In this document: piece after piece, positions 44,551 through 53,797 of the stretch | How the letters are laid out: each line of letters begins with the position of its first letter | Numbering within the stretch: position 1 is the stretch's first letter | Source: Methanothrix sp. | GTDB lineage: Archaea > Halobacteriota > Methanosarcinia > Methanotrichales > Methanotrichaceae | Direction of reading: 5' to 3' | Assembly: GCF_024518575.1 (NCBI RefSeq) | Contig: NZ_JANIHG010000003.1 | Location: 20,571-84,570, forward strand | DNA: 64,000 bases | Notes under the pieces: model-generated | What the model was told of the DNA's origin: nothing | The model's input: only the letters and a program-made list of their open reading frames with translations | Database searches by the model: none | Made by a program: the position numbers and the translations under genes

Positions 44551-45210
44551 ATGAGTCCGTACAGGGAGAGGTACCACAGGGATCTGAATGCGCTCAGAGA
44601 GATGACCAAGGAACTCTCTGATCTCGTCTCCTCCTCGATAGAGAGATCTGTGGAGGCGCTCTGCAGGAACGATGCCGCCCTGGCCAGGGAGGTCGTTCAG
44701 GGTGACTACGTGGTGGACGATCTGAGCGTGAAGATGGAGAGCAAGTGCCTGGAGCTCCTCGCCCTTCAGCAGCCCATGGCGAAGGACCTGAGGATGATAA
44801 TCGGCATACTGAAGATCGGGATAGATCTCGAGCGCGCAGGAGATCTGGCTGTGGACATAGCGAGGGCTGTGATCCAGACGAAGGACAAGGACCATATAGA
44901 GAAGCCTGATGGTCTATCTAAGATGGCCGGCATCGCGGTTGAGATGTTATCAGGGGCGATGGAGGCTCTCGAGAAGGGGGACCCGGAGATGGCGAGGAAT
45001 GTGACCAAGCACGATTACGAGATCGATTCACTTTATGTAAAGGTGCGTGATGCGCTCATGATAATGACGGCTGAGAACATGGGCATCATGGACCAGACGA
45101 TCCCTCTGTTGATGGTGAACAGGCACCTTGAGAGGATCGGGGATCACATCTGCAACATCTGCGAGTCCATAGTTTATATGATAGAAGGAAAGAGAGAGCA
45201 CCTGAATTAA
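44551..45210 (+). CDS. phoU: PhoU phosphate-uptake regulator
   Basis: 219 residues, two three-helix PhoU repeats (about 10-100 and 120-210). E/DxxxD metal-site patterns appear as VVDDLSVKMESKCLELLALQ and HDYEIDSLYVKVRDALM. HLERIGDHICNICE is the second-repeat signature. PhoU restrains Pst uptake and signals phosphate state. It follows pstB by 20 bp. Confidence 0.92.
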   Translation: MSPYRERYHRDLNALREMTKELSDLVSSSIERSVEALCRNDAALAREVVQGDYVVDDLSVKMESKCLELLALQQPMAKDLRMIIGILKIGIDLERAGDLAVDIARAVIQTKDKDHIEKPDGLSKMAGIAVEMLSGAMEALEKGDPEMARNVTKHDYEIDSLYVKVRDALMIMTAENMGIMDQTIPLLMVNRHLERIGDHICNICESIVYMIEGKREHLN

Positions 45211-45219
45211 GAGATCGAC

Positions 45220-46230
45220 ATGGAGACCAGAAAGGTTCAGAGGACCGGGAAATCGACATTCATAGTCTCGCTCCCGAAGGGCTGGGCGGTGAGAAACGGC
45301 ATAAAGCCCGGGTCCATAGTGTACATCACACAGGGGGAGAGCGGGGATCTCATACTCTCGCCTGAGCGGACGAGCCAGAATTTGAAGGTGAAGCTGGATA
45401 TAGGGGAGAAGTCCGGAGAGGCGCTGATCAGGGATATCATCGGGTGTTATTTATCAGGCTACAGAACGATCGAGGTGGTCTCCCCTTACATGACCCCGGA
45501 GCAGAAAAGGGACATACACCAGATTGTGAGCAAGCTGATCGGTCCCGAGATACTTGAGGAGACAGGAAACAAGGTTCTGATCCAGGATCTTTTGAACTCT
45601 GAGGAGCTCCAGTCGGACAGGGCACTCAGGCGGCTCAGGACCGTTGTGAGATCGATGATACAGGATTCAATCGACTCTCTGATAGGAATGAAGAAAAACC
45701 TTGCACAGGATGTCATACAGCGCGATGACGATGTGGATCGTCTGAACTTGCTGGTGTCACGCCAGTTCACCGAGATGCTTAGGACGGGCGCCCTCTCGCA
45801 GAGCTCGCTTGATGTCATCACAGCCTTCAACTATGCGCTTGCGGCATCCAACCTGGAGAGGATCGCAGATCACGCACACACCATAGCAACTCTGGTGATC
45901 GAGCACAGCATGCCGGTTCCTGATGATATGGCTGTGGAGCTCTCGAGGATATCCGCGATCATAGCTGGTCTCATAGATGAGGCCATATCGGCGCTGCTTA
46001 ACAGAAACACAGAGATAGCGAACTCGATAATAGAGCGAACAAAGGAGATACGCGATGAGGCGATGAGGAACCTCGAACCCATCATATCCAGCTCATCATC
46101 AGTGGTAGACCAGGAGGAGATCATGATGAGGATGGTGGTATCAAGCAGCATCGCGAGATTCCTGGATCACATAAAGAACATCGGCGAGTTCACCATCAAT
46201 ATGACGCATGCTCAGCTGCGTAGCTCGTGA
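45220..46230 (+). CDS. PhoU-like protein with N-terminal AbrB/SpoVT domain
   Basis: 336 residues. The first about 50 (RKVQRTGKSTFIVSLPKGWA, then GIKPGSIVYI) are an AbrB/SpoVT-type swapped-hairpin DNA-binding domain. Residues about 110-330 are two PhoU repeats (QRDDDVDRLNLLVSRQFTE and NLERIADHAHTIATLV). This fusion is common in archaea and is a good candidate for a phosphate-responsive transcription regulator of this operon. It begins 9 bp after phoU. Confidence 0.9.
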   Translation: METRKVQRTGKSTFIVSLPKGWAVRNGIKPGSIVYITQGESGDLILSPERTSQNLKVKLDIGEKSGEALIRDIIGCYLSGYRTIEVVSPYMTPEQKRDIHQIVSKLIGPEILEETGNKVLIQDLLNSEELQSDRALRRLRTVVRSMIQDSIDSLIGMKKNLAQDVIQRDDDVDRLNLLVSRQFTEMLRTGALSQSSLDVITAFNYALAASNLERIADHAHTIATLVIEHSMPVPDDMAVELSRISAIIAGLIDEAISALLNRNTEIANSIIERTKEIRDEAMRNLEPIISSSSSVVDQEEIMMRMVVSSSIARFLDHIKNIGEFTINMTHAQLRSS

Positions 46231-46830
46231 TCTTCCATGTAATGTGATCTACCGCGTCCTGAAGCTTCCCACTTAATAGCCAGAACTTGCATCACAGATA
46301 TGTGGTTGGAGTTTTTGGATCTGTGTGGGTACGGTCTCACAACCATGTGATGAGATGGTTTCTGGAAATTCAGAGATGGTATCATATTCTGGGTTTCATA
46401 CACACCTAGCTCGATGCCATTCTCTTTTGCTTCGTTCAGCTTCTCGAGAAGCTGGTTTTAGAGCCACCTAAAACATCTGAGCTTCGGCCGACTTTGTATC
46501 GCCTTAATGAAATATCGGATACCTCTAGCTGATGAACATCACTTCTCACTCTGGACTCCAAATATTATATGCGAGGCGCGCTGCCTTCCGGGAATGCTCA
46601 TTTTCCGTATCTCTTTGCCTGATGGAGTTTCTGGACAGATCCGTAGAGATTCTCCTGGTTTTCCTGCTTTTCTGGCGTTTGAGAAATCTGTTTTGCTGCG
46701 GAAATTTGCCTTAGCACAGCAATCAGACTTCAACCATGACACCCATACAGATATAATTAAATTACACCCTTACTGGAAATACTTATATCTGATCAGTATC
46801 TTAATTACGTATCAAAGGTAGGTGATGCGA
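46231..46830. other. 600-bp gap between the pho genes and the subtilase
   Basis: No gene is supported. A perfect 18-bp palindrome lies at 46437-46454, directly followed by a 7-bp hairpin (GTTTTAG/CTAAAAC, 46455-46474). A minus-strand frame nearby (LNEAKENGIELG, VYETQNMIPS) may be a decayed gene, not recognised. CTTATAT near 46785 is a TATA candidate for the subtilase gene. Confidence 0.4.
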
Positions 46831-49779
46831 ATGGATCCCATAAGATGTGTTCTTCTCATTGTTGTGCTCCTCGCGATGCCCGCAGCATATGCAATATCAG
46901 TGAGCTACGGCTCCAGCGGTTATGGTGGATCTGTTACGCTCTCTGAGAGCTACGAGCTGGACTCCTCCACAGGGCTCTCGGAGTCGACGAACCTAGGCCA
47001 GGGATCGGTGGAACAGACGAAGAGCGTTTCTGGAACAGGGATCAATCGCATCTCTACATCTATATCATCAAAGGGGTACAGTGCTGGAAGCAGCATTGAG
47101 AGCACTTCATCCCTCTCACTATCCAGTGCGGTTGCCGGCGATGGCAGTGGCGCGGGCGTCTCGCAGGCCTTCTCAGCCTCAGGCTCTGTATCATCCTCAC
47201 TGGAAGGAGTCAGCGGTGATCTCAAGGCTGTGCACAGCGCAGGTGTGGAGGCCGGTCTGCTATCATCCGCTCAGAGCATTGGCTTGGGAAAGGACGTTTC
47301 AGCGATGGAGAGCATTCAGATCGCCGGCACGAACGGATACATCTCAGCCGGATTTTCGAGCAGAGACGGGACCGGGGAGGTGGCATCCGCATTCTCGCAG
47401 GGAGAGATCTGTGGAATCCTCGGGTCAGATAGCGCTGCTGTCCACGGAGATCTCGCCCTTAGCGGCCCTGGAGGTTTGAGTGCGTATGCATCTGATCCGG
47501 AGAGCAGCAGCAAGCATGAGATCCTCTTAGAGGATGAGGGAAGCGATGCGGACGAGGGTGCATCCGCACAGCTTCTCGCCTCAGCCAACGGATACGCGCT
47601 CTCAGGTGCATCCCTGAGCGCAACCGGGGATAGGGTGAGCATCTGCTCGGTCATATCCAACCCGAAGGGGAGCCTGGTCACGAAAGAGGCGCAGAGCGGA
47701 GTGTCGAAGCCGATGAACTCTCAGTCGCTGGGAGTGGCCACCGGAAACAGCGTGACAACAACCTGGAGCAGGTCTGGAAGAGGGAAGATATCTCCGATCT
47801 CATCAACCTACACGAGCCAAGATGGTACCAAATACGTATCCAACAGCGTCAGCGGCTCAGGGTATCCGTACAGCGTATCTGGCTCGGCCACGATCAGCCA
47901 GAGCAGCGCTGCGATGTACCAGACTTTAGGCAGCACGAATGGGGCGCTCACAACATCCCAGAGCGCGTGGTCGAGGAGCAACGGTGAGGATCTCAGAGCA
48001 ACCAGCTCTCTCACATCATCCGGCACCATTTCAGGCACACAGATCGCCATCTCGGATCCACTCAAGGTCGTAAGCTCGCAGTCACTCACAGTAACAGGCA
48101 CAGCAACTGCATCATCATCATCCAGAGCGAGCTCGAATGGCGACAGCTCCTCCGCCTCGGCGAGCGTAAGCGGCGCAAAGACCATGGCTCTAACAACACT
48201 CGCTGATGCATCGAACACACTCTACGACAACAAGCTCCACCACAGAACCGGAGCGCTCGCTGATGCCTCAGGGTATGCCTCATCGATAAAGGCTGACAGC
48301 TCCGCATTTTATCTCAATAACTTCGCGAGATCTCACGGCGAGTGGACAAAGGCCGGATCAGGAGAGCTCACGGTCAGCGCTGAGACCGTTAAGAGCGCGG
48401 TCTCGGATGTGGAGATGAAGACTGGAAGCGATGCCGCCTTGTCATACACACAGTCTGGCACAGGATCTACCGTGAAGAGCGGGCTGTACACATATGCTTC
48501 TGCCAGATCAGGCGGTGATGTGTACCTGTATCAGAGCCACCTCTACTCGCATGCGTACCCGAAGAACGACCACCACGAAATGGACGAGCATGTATCCACT
48601 GCGTCCTCGGCCATATCAGCGAAGAAATCGGACATGAAGATACAGCAGTGGGAGAACGGAAAGTGGGTTTCATCAAAGAGCTACTACAGCTCTGGGAGCT
48701 ACACAGCCGCGGTGAGATCCAATGATATAGTGACATCCTCATACAAATGGGACAGGCTCTGGGAGGTGCAGCCCAGAGGCAAGACGCCATACGACAGGGT
48801 TCCTTGGGGAGTGGAGTACATGTACAGCAGCTCATCGCTCTCGAAGACCTATGGCGGAAAGGGGATAGATGTTGCGATAATAGACACCGGCGCTGACACG
48901 CTCCATCCGGACCTTCTCATGCGTATCGAGGACTTCGCAGATGCATACGGTCCAGGAGAGTACACGCAGTCCGACCCACATGGCCACGGAACCCATGTGG
49001 CAGGGACTATAGTCGCTGATGGAGGATTCGATGGGAAGGGCATCTACGGCATGGCGCCTGAGGCCGATCTGAGGGTTTACAGCACCAACTTCCTCTACAG
49101 CGATGTCGCCAGCGGAATATACAGGGCCACGGATCTCGGAGCTGAGATAATATCGATGTCACTGGGCGGCTCTGTGGAGTCAAGCACACTCAACAGAGCT
49201 CTTGATTACGCAATGGCAAATGGGGTGATGGTTGTGGCCGCGGCCGGAAACGGCCTGCCGTACAATCCAACAATGGCAACGCCTGCACGCTACCCCGGAG
49301 TCATAGGCGTCGGCGCCATAGACAGCTCCGGAAATGCGATATGGTGGTCCTCACCCGGCTCGAACGACGGCGATTACATCCCCGAGGGCAACGAGGTCAC
49401 CTTCGGAGCTCCCGGCGTGAGCGTTTACTCGACGTACCCGACTTACAAAGGATACTACACAACGATGAGCGGCACGAGCATGGCAACTCCACATATCGCA
49501 GGGACCGCTGCCAGCCTGTGGTCCAGATACCTGATATACGGAGACGGGGCGAACGATATCAAGAGCCTGATGATGAACAATGCGAGACAGAACGATGTCA
49601 CCACAGTGAAGATCACCCCTGAGTCAGTGTGGTACAGAAGCTATGCAGAACCGTACTCTAACTCTGGATATTACAGCATGATATACCCGTACATGGACGG
49701 CTCAGCGACTTACTACCTGAAGATACTGCAGGGCGATGATGTTCTCACAGGTGTGGGGGTTCCAAGAATAAGTCTGTAG
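46831..49779 (+). CDS. Secreted subtilisin-like protease with a very long Ser-rich N-terminal region
   Basis: About 982 residues. A signal peptide ends near YAISVSY. Residues about 25-650 are a Ser/Gly/Ala/Thr-rich, low-complexity, beta-prone region unlike a normal subtilase propeptide. The S8 catalytic domain is at about 665-935 with the triad Asp685 (VAIIDTGAD), His719 (HGHGTHVAGT) and Ser883 (SGTSMATPHIAG); the oxyanion Asn is in AAAGNGLPYN. About 45 residues follow. The ATG at 46831 has GGTGAT 4 nt before it; GTG at 46822 and ATG at 46825 are alternatives. It is probably a surface or sheath-associated protease; its target is unknown. A hairpin follows. Confidence 0.88.
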   Translation: MDPIRCVLLIVVLLAMPAAYAISVSYGSSGYGGSVTLSESYELDSSTGLSESTNLGQGSVEQTKSVSGTGINRISTSISSKGYSAGSSIESTSSLSLSSAVAGDGSGAGVSQAFSASGSVSSSLEGVSGDLKAVHSAGVEAGLLSSAQSIGLGKDVSAMESIQIAGTNGYISAGFSSRDGTGEVASAFSQGEICGILGSDSAAVHGDLALSGPGGLSAYASDPESSSKHEILLEDEGSDADEGASAQLLASANGYALSGASLSATGDRVSICSVISNPKGSLVTKEAQSGVSKPMNSQSLGVATGNSVTTTWSRSGRGKISPISSTYTSQDGTKYVSNSVSGSGYPYSVSGSATISQSSAAMYQTLGSTNGALTTSQSAWSRSNGEDLRATSSLTSSGTISGTQIAISDPLKVVSSQSLTVTGTATASSSSRASSNGDSSSASASVSGAKTMALTTLADASNTLYDNKLHHRTGALADASGYASSIKADSSAFYLNNFARSHGEWTKAGSGELTVSAETVKSAVSDVEMKTGSDAALSYTQSGTGSTVKSGLYTYASARSGGDVYLYQSHLYSHAYPKNDHHEMDEHVSTASSAISAKKSDMKIQQWENGKWVSSKSYYSSGSYTAAVRSNDIVTSSYKWDRLWEVQPRGKTPYDRVPWGVEYMYSSSSLSKTYGGKGIDVAIIDTGADTLHPDLLMRIEDFADAYGPGEYTQSDPHGHGTHVAGTIVADGGFDGKGIYGMAPEADLRVYSTNFLYSDVASGIYRATDLGAEIISMSLGGSVESSTLNRALDYAMANGVMVVAAAGNGLPYNPTMATPARYPGVIGVGAIDSSGNAIWWSSPGSNDGDYIPEGNEVTFGAPGVSVYSTYPTYKGYYTTMSGTSMATPHIAGTAASLWSRYLIYGDGANDIKSLMMNNARQNDVTTVKITPESVWYRSYAEPYSNSGYYSMIYPYMDGSATYYLKILQGDDVLTGVGVPRISL

Positions 49780-49795
49780 GGGAGTGGCAGCGTCT

Positions 49796-49831
49796 GCAGG
49801 GACAGGATGCTCTGTGCCATCCTGCCCCTGC
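49796..49831 (+). terminator. Hairpin after the subtilase gene
   Basis: GCAGGG-A-CAGGATG pairs with CATCCTG-C-CCCTGC: 13 bp with one mismatch and an 8-nt loop, 17 bp past the stop. No T-run follows directly, but TATTTTTTG lies near 49898. Confidence 0.5.
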
Positions 49832-50051
49832 GGATGTTAATGGCGATGTTCGCTGCAAAGCCTCTGTTCAGATTCGGTACGTTCGGATTCAATATAGTAT
49901 TTTTTGCATCGAATGAGTCCCAAAAACCGGGCGCCACTTGATGGTGTCATGTGGGTGTCCTGGAAACCAGAGACTCTGCGGGATCCGCTCTCGCATTGGT
50001 TGATGATGCGGTTTTTGTAAGTAGTTCATCAAAAGCACGCAGCTCCTATAT

Positions 50052-51734
50052 CTACTGCTCCACCGCATGCGCCTCCCCAGCCAGCCTGGTGCAGATCGAG
50101 GCGCATTCCACGAGCGAGGCGGTGTACGGATGCGCAGGTTCTCTGAGGATCTCGCCCGAGGGGCCCTCCTCTACGATGCTCCCCCTGAGCATGACCGCGA
50201 TCCTGTCGCTCACCTTTCTCGCAAGGGCGATATCGTGCGTGATGAACAGTATCGACAGCCCCATGCGCTCCTGCAGGTCCATGAGCAGCCTCAGGATCTT
50301 AGCCTGGACGCTCGGATCCAGCGCTGATGTGGGCTCATCCGCTATGAGCAGCTTTGGATGCATGACCAGAGCCCGCGCGATGGCGACACGCTGCGCCTCA
50401 CCACCGCTGAGCTGATGCGGGAATCTCCTGAGAAACTCAGGATCTGTGGACAGCTCAGCGCTCTCCAGTGCCCTCATCGCGCTCGCGATCCTCTCCTCCT
50501 CGCTTCCGATCTTCTGCACGTCCAGAGGCTCCCTCACAGCCTGAAGGACGTTCAGCCTGTGGCTTATCGACTCCTTCGGGTTCTGGAATATCATCTGCAC
50601 GCGCCTGTAAAATCCAGAATCCCATCTCGCTTTGTCTCCCTCAAGAAGTATCTCCCCCGAGTCGGGCTCGATGAGCCCCATGATTATCTTCGCAAGCGTC
50701 GTCTTCCCGGATCCGCTCTCTCCCACGAGCGCAAGCGTCTCGCCCTCATACAGCGTGAGGCTGACATGCGATATCGCGGAAAAACCGTTGAACTTCTTGC
50801 ACACATCCCTGATCTCCAGCAGCGGAACTATGCCGCCCCTGTGGCACGCGATCATCCTGCCATTCGATTCTGCAGCTCTCGGGACCTCTCTCTTGCATAT
50901 CTCCATCCTCTGAGTGCAGCGGGGATGGAAAGGACATCCGCCGATTCCAGGTATCGTCATCCCAGGAATCCCCTGAAGGTCCTTTGTGGTGTTCATGCTC
51001 GGGAAAGATCTAAGCAGGCCTCTGGTGTAGGGATGTCTCGGGTTTCTGATCAGATCAGCAGTCGCGCCCATCTCCAGGATCATGCCGGAGTAGAGCACCG
51101 CCATTCTTCTGGATAAAGCGGATGCGAGCGATATGTCGTGTGTTATTATTAAAGAGATACGATCCGATGTTGCGGATCTGAGAAGCTCCACGATATCAGC
51201 TTTTGTAAGCGCGTCAAGCGAAGCTGTCGGCTCATCCAATATAAGAAGATCCGGGTCGTTGGCGAGCGCCATTGCGATGAGGACCCTCTGCCTCTCTCCC
51301 CCGCTCATCTGGTGCGGATACAGCCGGTACCTCATCTCATCCAGACCAACTGCAGTGAGCAGCGCACGTGCTCTCTCCCTTATGCGCGTCCCGCTCCACT
51401 TATTGTGAGCTGCTATCGCCTCGCAGACCTGCTCCTCTGCGGTGTAAACAGGATCGAGCGCGTCCTCGACGTTCTGGAAGACCATTGCCATCCTGTCACC
51501 GCGCAGACGCCTCATCTCATCCTCTGAGAGCTCCAGGAGACTCATTCCATCAAAAACTACATCCCCCTCGAGCCTGGCGTCGATGAGCCGCATTATCGAC
51601 AGTCCCAGCGTTGTCTTGCCCGCTCCCGACTCTCCGACGACCGCCAGAGAATCGCCCCTCTCGAGCCTGAGGTCTATGCCCCTCAGAACCTCATGCTCTC
51701 CGTAACTGGCTCTGAGCCCAGATATCTCCAGCAT
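50052..51734 (-). CDS. Peptide/nickel-type ABC transporter, fused double ATPase
   Basis: 560 residues with two complete ABC domains. The first (about 1-300) has GESGAGKTTL, MSGGERQRVL and LLILDEPTASLD and ends in the Cys-containing OppD tail GGCPFHPRCTQRMEIC. The second (about 310-555) has GESGSGKTTL, LSGGEAQRVA and LLIADEPTSALD. In most organisms these are separate OppD/DppD and OppF/DppF proteins. The ATG at 51734 shares a base with the permease stop and has GGAGGAG upstream. Cargo may be peptides, nickel or other small molecules; nickel is needed by ACDS, but this is only a thought. Confidence 0.9.
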   Translation of the reverse strand: MLEISGLRASYGEHEVLRGIDLRLERGDSLAVVGESGAGKTTLGLSIMRLIDARLEGDVVFDGMSLLELSEDEMRRLRGDRMAMVFQNVEDALDPVYTAEEQVCEAIAAHNKWSGTRIRERARALLTAVGLDEMRYRLYPHQMSGGERQRVLIAMALANDPDLLILDEPTASLDALTKADIVELLRSATSDRISLIITHDISLASALSRRMAVLYSGMILEMGATADLIRNPRHPYTRGLLRSFPSMNTTKDLQGIPGMTIPGIGGCPFHPRCTQRMEICKREVPRAAESNGRMIACHRGGIVPLLEIRDVCKKFNGFSAISHVSLTLYEGETLALVGESGSGKTTLAKIIMGLIEPDSGEILLEGDKARWDSGFYRRVQMIFQNPKESISHRLNVLQAVREPLDVQKIGSEEERIASAMRALESAELSTDPEFLRRFPHQLSGGEAQRVAIARALVMHPKLLIADEPTSALDPSVQAKILRLLMDLQERMGLSILFITHDIALARKVSDRIAVMLRGSIVEEGPSGEILREPAHPYTASLVECASICTRLAGEAHAVEQ

Positions 51735-52567
51735 CAGATCTCCTCCTGCAGCCTTGGATCCATCGCCCTCTCGAGGGATGCGGCGATCAGGCTCAAACCG
51801 ACAAGCGTTAACGAGAGCAGGACTCCCGCTGGAATCAACCACCACTTCCACACATCCAGATATGTGAAGGCCATCGCCTGCTTCATCATCCTGCCCCAGC
51901 TCACCATCATCGGGTCTGAGACGCCAAGAAACGCCAGGCCGGCCTCCATGAGAACAGCGCGCCTTGCATCCTGTATCATTATAGCCACGAGGATCGGCCC
52001 CAGGTCAGGGATGATGTGCCTCCGGAGAAGGTATCTCCGGGATGCTCCAAATGAGCGGGCCGCCACGACATGTAGCCTCTCCTTGAGGGATAGCGTCTGT
52101 GATCTCACGATCCTCGCGCCGCCAGGCCAGCTGAAGAGGGATATCAGGACCATCAGTAGTCCAAGACTTGGGCGGAGGTAGGCTGCCACAAGTATCATCA
52201 CGACCACTGATGGTAAGGATATCACAGCATCCACAGCCCTCATGCAGATCCTGTCATATATGCCGCCGAGCATCGCAGCGCTTCCACCGATGGCCACGCT
52301 TATCAGCGCTGAGAGAATAGCCACGCCAACCGCGATCATCAGCGATGTCCTGGCTCCATGTACCAGCTTGGCCGCGATATCCTGACCGAGATCGTCTGTG
52401 CCGAGCAGATGATCTCCGGATGGCGGGCTGAAGACCGGCCCGATATCCCGGTATGATGGAGCTATGAGGGGAGCGGATACTGCGAGGCCTGCGATAATCG
52501 CAACTATCAGCATCCCCGCAATTCCAGAGGGGCTGGATCTAACCTCTTTCCAGAGATCAACGTGCAT
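51734..52567 (-). CDS. ABC transporter permease (DppC/OppC type)
   Basis: 277 residues with about six membrane segments. HLLGTDDLGQDIAAKLVHGA is the typical DppC/OppC entry and the EAA-type loop is EAGLAFLGVSDPMMVSWGRM. Starts 11 bp inside the end of the DppB-type gene and shares a base with the ATPase start, so all three are one unit. Confidence 0.9.
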   Translation of the reverse strand: MHVDLWKEVRSSPSGIAGMLIVAIIAGLAVSAPLIAPSYRDIGPVFSPPSGDHLLGTDDLGQDIAAKLVHGARTSLMIAVGVAILSALISVAIGGSAAMLGGIYDRICMRAVDAVISLPSVVVMILVAAYLRPSLGLLMVLISLFSWPGGARIVRSQTLSLKERLHVVAARSFGASRRYLLRRHIIPDLGPILVAIMIQDARRAVLMEAGLAFLGVSDPMMVSWGRMMKQAMAFTYLDVWKWWLIPAGVLLSLTLVGLSLIAASLERAMDPRLQEEI

Positions 52568-53576
52568 ATCTCACCCTCGGATCCAGGCGGACGTAGGTCA
52601 TATCCACCAGAAAGTTCATTGTCAGTACTGTTACTGCGACGATCAGCAGCACGCCCTGTATGAGCGGGTAGTCGCGGGCGCTGAGCGCGGTGTTGAGCAG
52701 AGTCCCGACGCCAGGGTACGAGAAGATTATCTCCAGGAAGAGAGCGCCTGTTATCATGTTCGGCACTCGCATGCCTATGGCAGTCACAACCGGCAGGAGA
52801 GAGTTCCTGCCGGCGTGTCTGTATCTTATCGCCCCGTCCCTCAAACCCGTGGCCTTCGCTGTCATTATGAACCTCGCCCTGAGGGTGGTGAGCATGGCAT
52901 TTCTTGTGAGCAGGTATGTTGGCGCGAGCTGGACTAACACAAGAGAGATCATAGGGAGGAGAAGATGGCGCGCAACATCCAGAACCAGATCGATTCCCTC
53001 ATGCCCTGCGTAGGGACTCATCGCCCCTCCGAGAGGAGACCATCCGAGAGCCACGCCGAAGAGCAATAGGAGAACGATTCCAATGAAGAAGTCGGGCATG
53101 CCTCCAAGAAACATCATTCCTGAAAGCATGCAACCATCCAGCTTCGAGCCCCTTCTGTAGCCGGACTCTATGCCCAGAATCACTCCGACGCACGATGAGA
53201 TTAGGAACGCAAGACCTGTAAGGAGCAGTGTCCAGGGAAGGAAGCCCAGGATCACATCTGAGACGCCGGTTCTGTAGTAGTAAGAGTACCCGAGATCACC
53301 GCTTAGCAGTGCTGTTATGTAAGTGATTAGCTGCATGTGCCATGGCTGGTCGAGGGCAAATCTCCTTATTATCTCAGCTTCCATCTCCGGGGTCATCGCT
53401 ATCAGCGCCTCCTCCCCGTATATGGCATGCAGCGGATCGCCTGGCATCATTCTGGGAAGCACAAAGTTTAGGACGAGTATGAGGAGAAATGATACGGCGT
53501 AATTTGATAGCCAGCTTAGATCCATTTTGATGATTGAATCATACCTTTTGATTAAGATTGGCAGATTAACAGCCAA
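52557..53576 (-). CDS. ABC transporter permease (DppB/OppB type)
   Basis: 339 residues, about six membrane segments. LNFVLPRMMPGDPLHAIYGE (the PGDP motif after the first helix) and the loop ATGLRDGAIRYRHAGRNSLL identify DppB/OppB. The TTG at 53576 is favoured because GGTGAT lies 6 nt before it; the ATG at 53525 has none. First gene of the operon; no substrate-binding protein is encoded nearby. Confidence 0.9.
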   Translation of the reverse strand: MAVNLPILIKRYDSIIKMDLSWLSNYAVSFLLILVLNFVLPRMMPGDPLHAIYGEEALIAMTPEMEAEIIRRFALDQPWHMQLITYITALLSGDLGYSYYYRTGVSDVILGFLPWTLLLTGLAFLISSCVGVILGIESGYRRGSKLDGCMLSGMMFLGGMPDFFIGIVLLLLFGVALGWSPLGGAMSPYAGHEGIDLVLDVARHLLLPMISLVLVQLAPTYLLTRNAMLTTLRARFIMTAKATGLRDGAIRYRHAGRNSLLPVVTAIGMRVPNMITGALFLEIIFSYPGVGTLLNTALSARDYPLIQGVLLIVAVTVLTMNFLVDMTYVRLDPRVRYAR

Positions 53577-53766
53577 AGTATAATCACCTTATCTAACTTA
53601 ATTTTATGATTATTAGTTTATTTGGACTTATTATTACCATAATTGATATAGTATTTGCTTGATATCACATGTGTAAATTGAGTTACATGATTTATTAATC
53701 TTTTGGAGAAAAACGCTCGTGACCCTGAGAGGAGCACGCCTCCTGCAACTCACCTGGAGGAAAGTG

Positions 53767-53774
53767 TTTTATCC
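53767..53774 (+). promoter_or_regulatory. TATA box for the leaderless K+ channel gene
   Basis: TTTTATCC is centred 28 nt before the ATG at 53798 with no ribosome site between, so the mRNA should begin at or near the start codon. The 221-bp gap is AT-rich and shared with the divergent ABC operon. Confidence 0.55.
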
Positions 53775-53797
53775 GCGCGGCTCCTCAGCTCCCGCGA

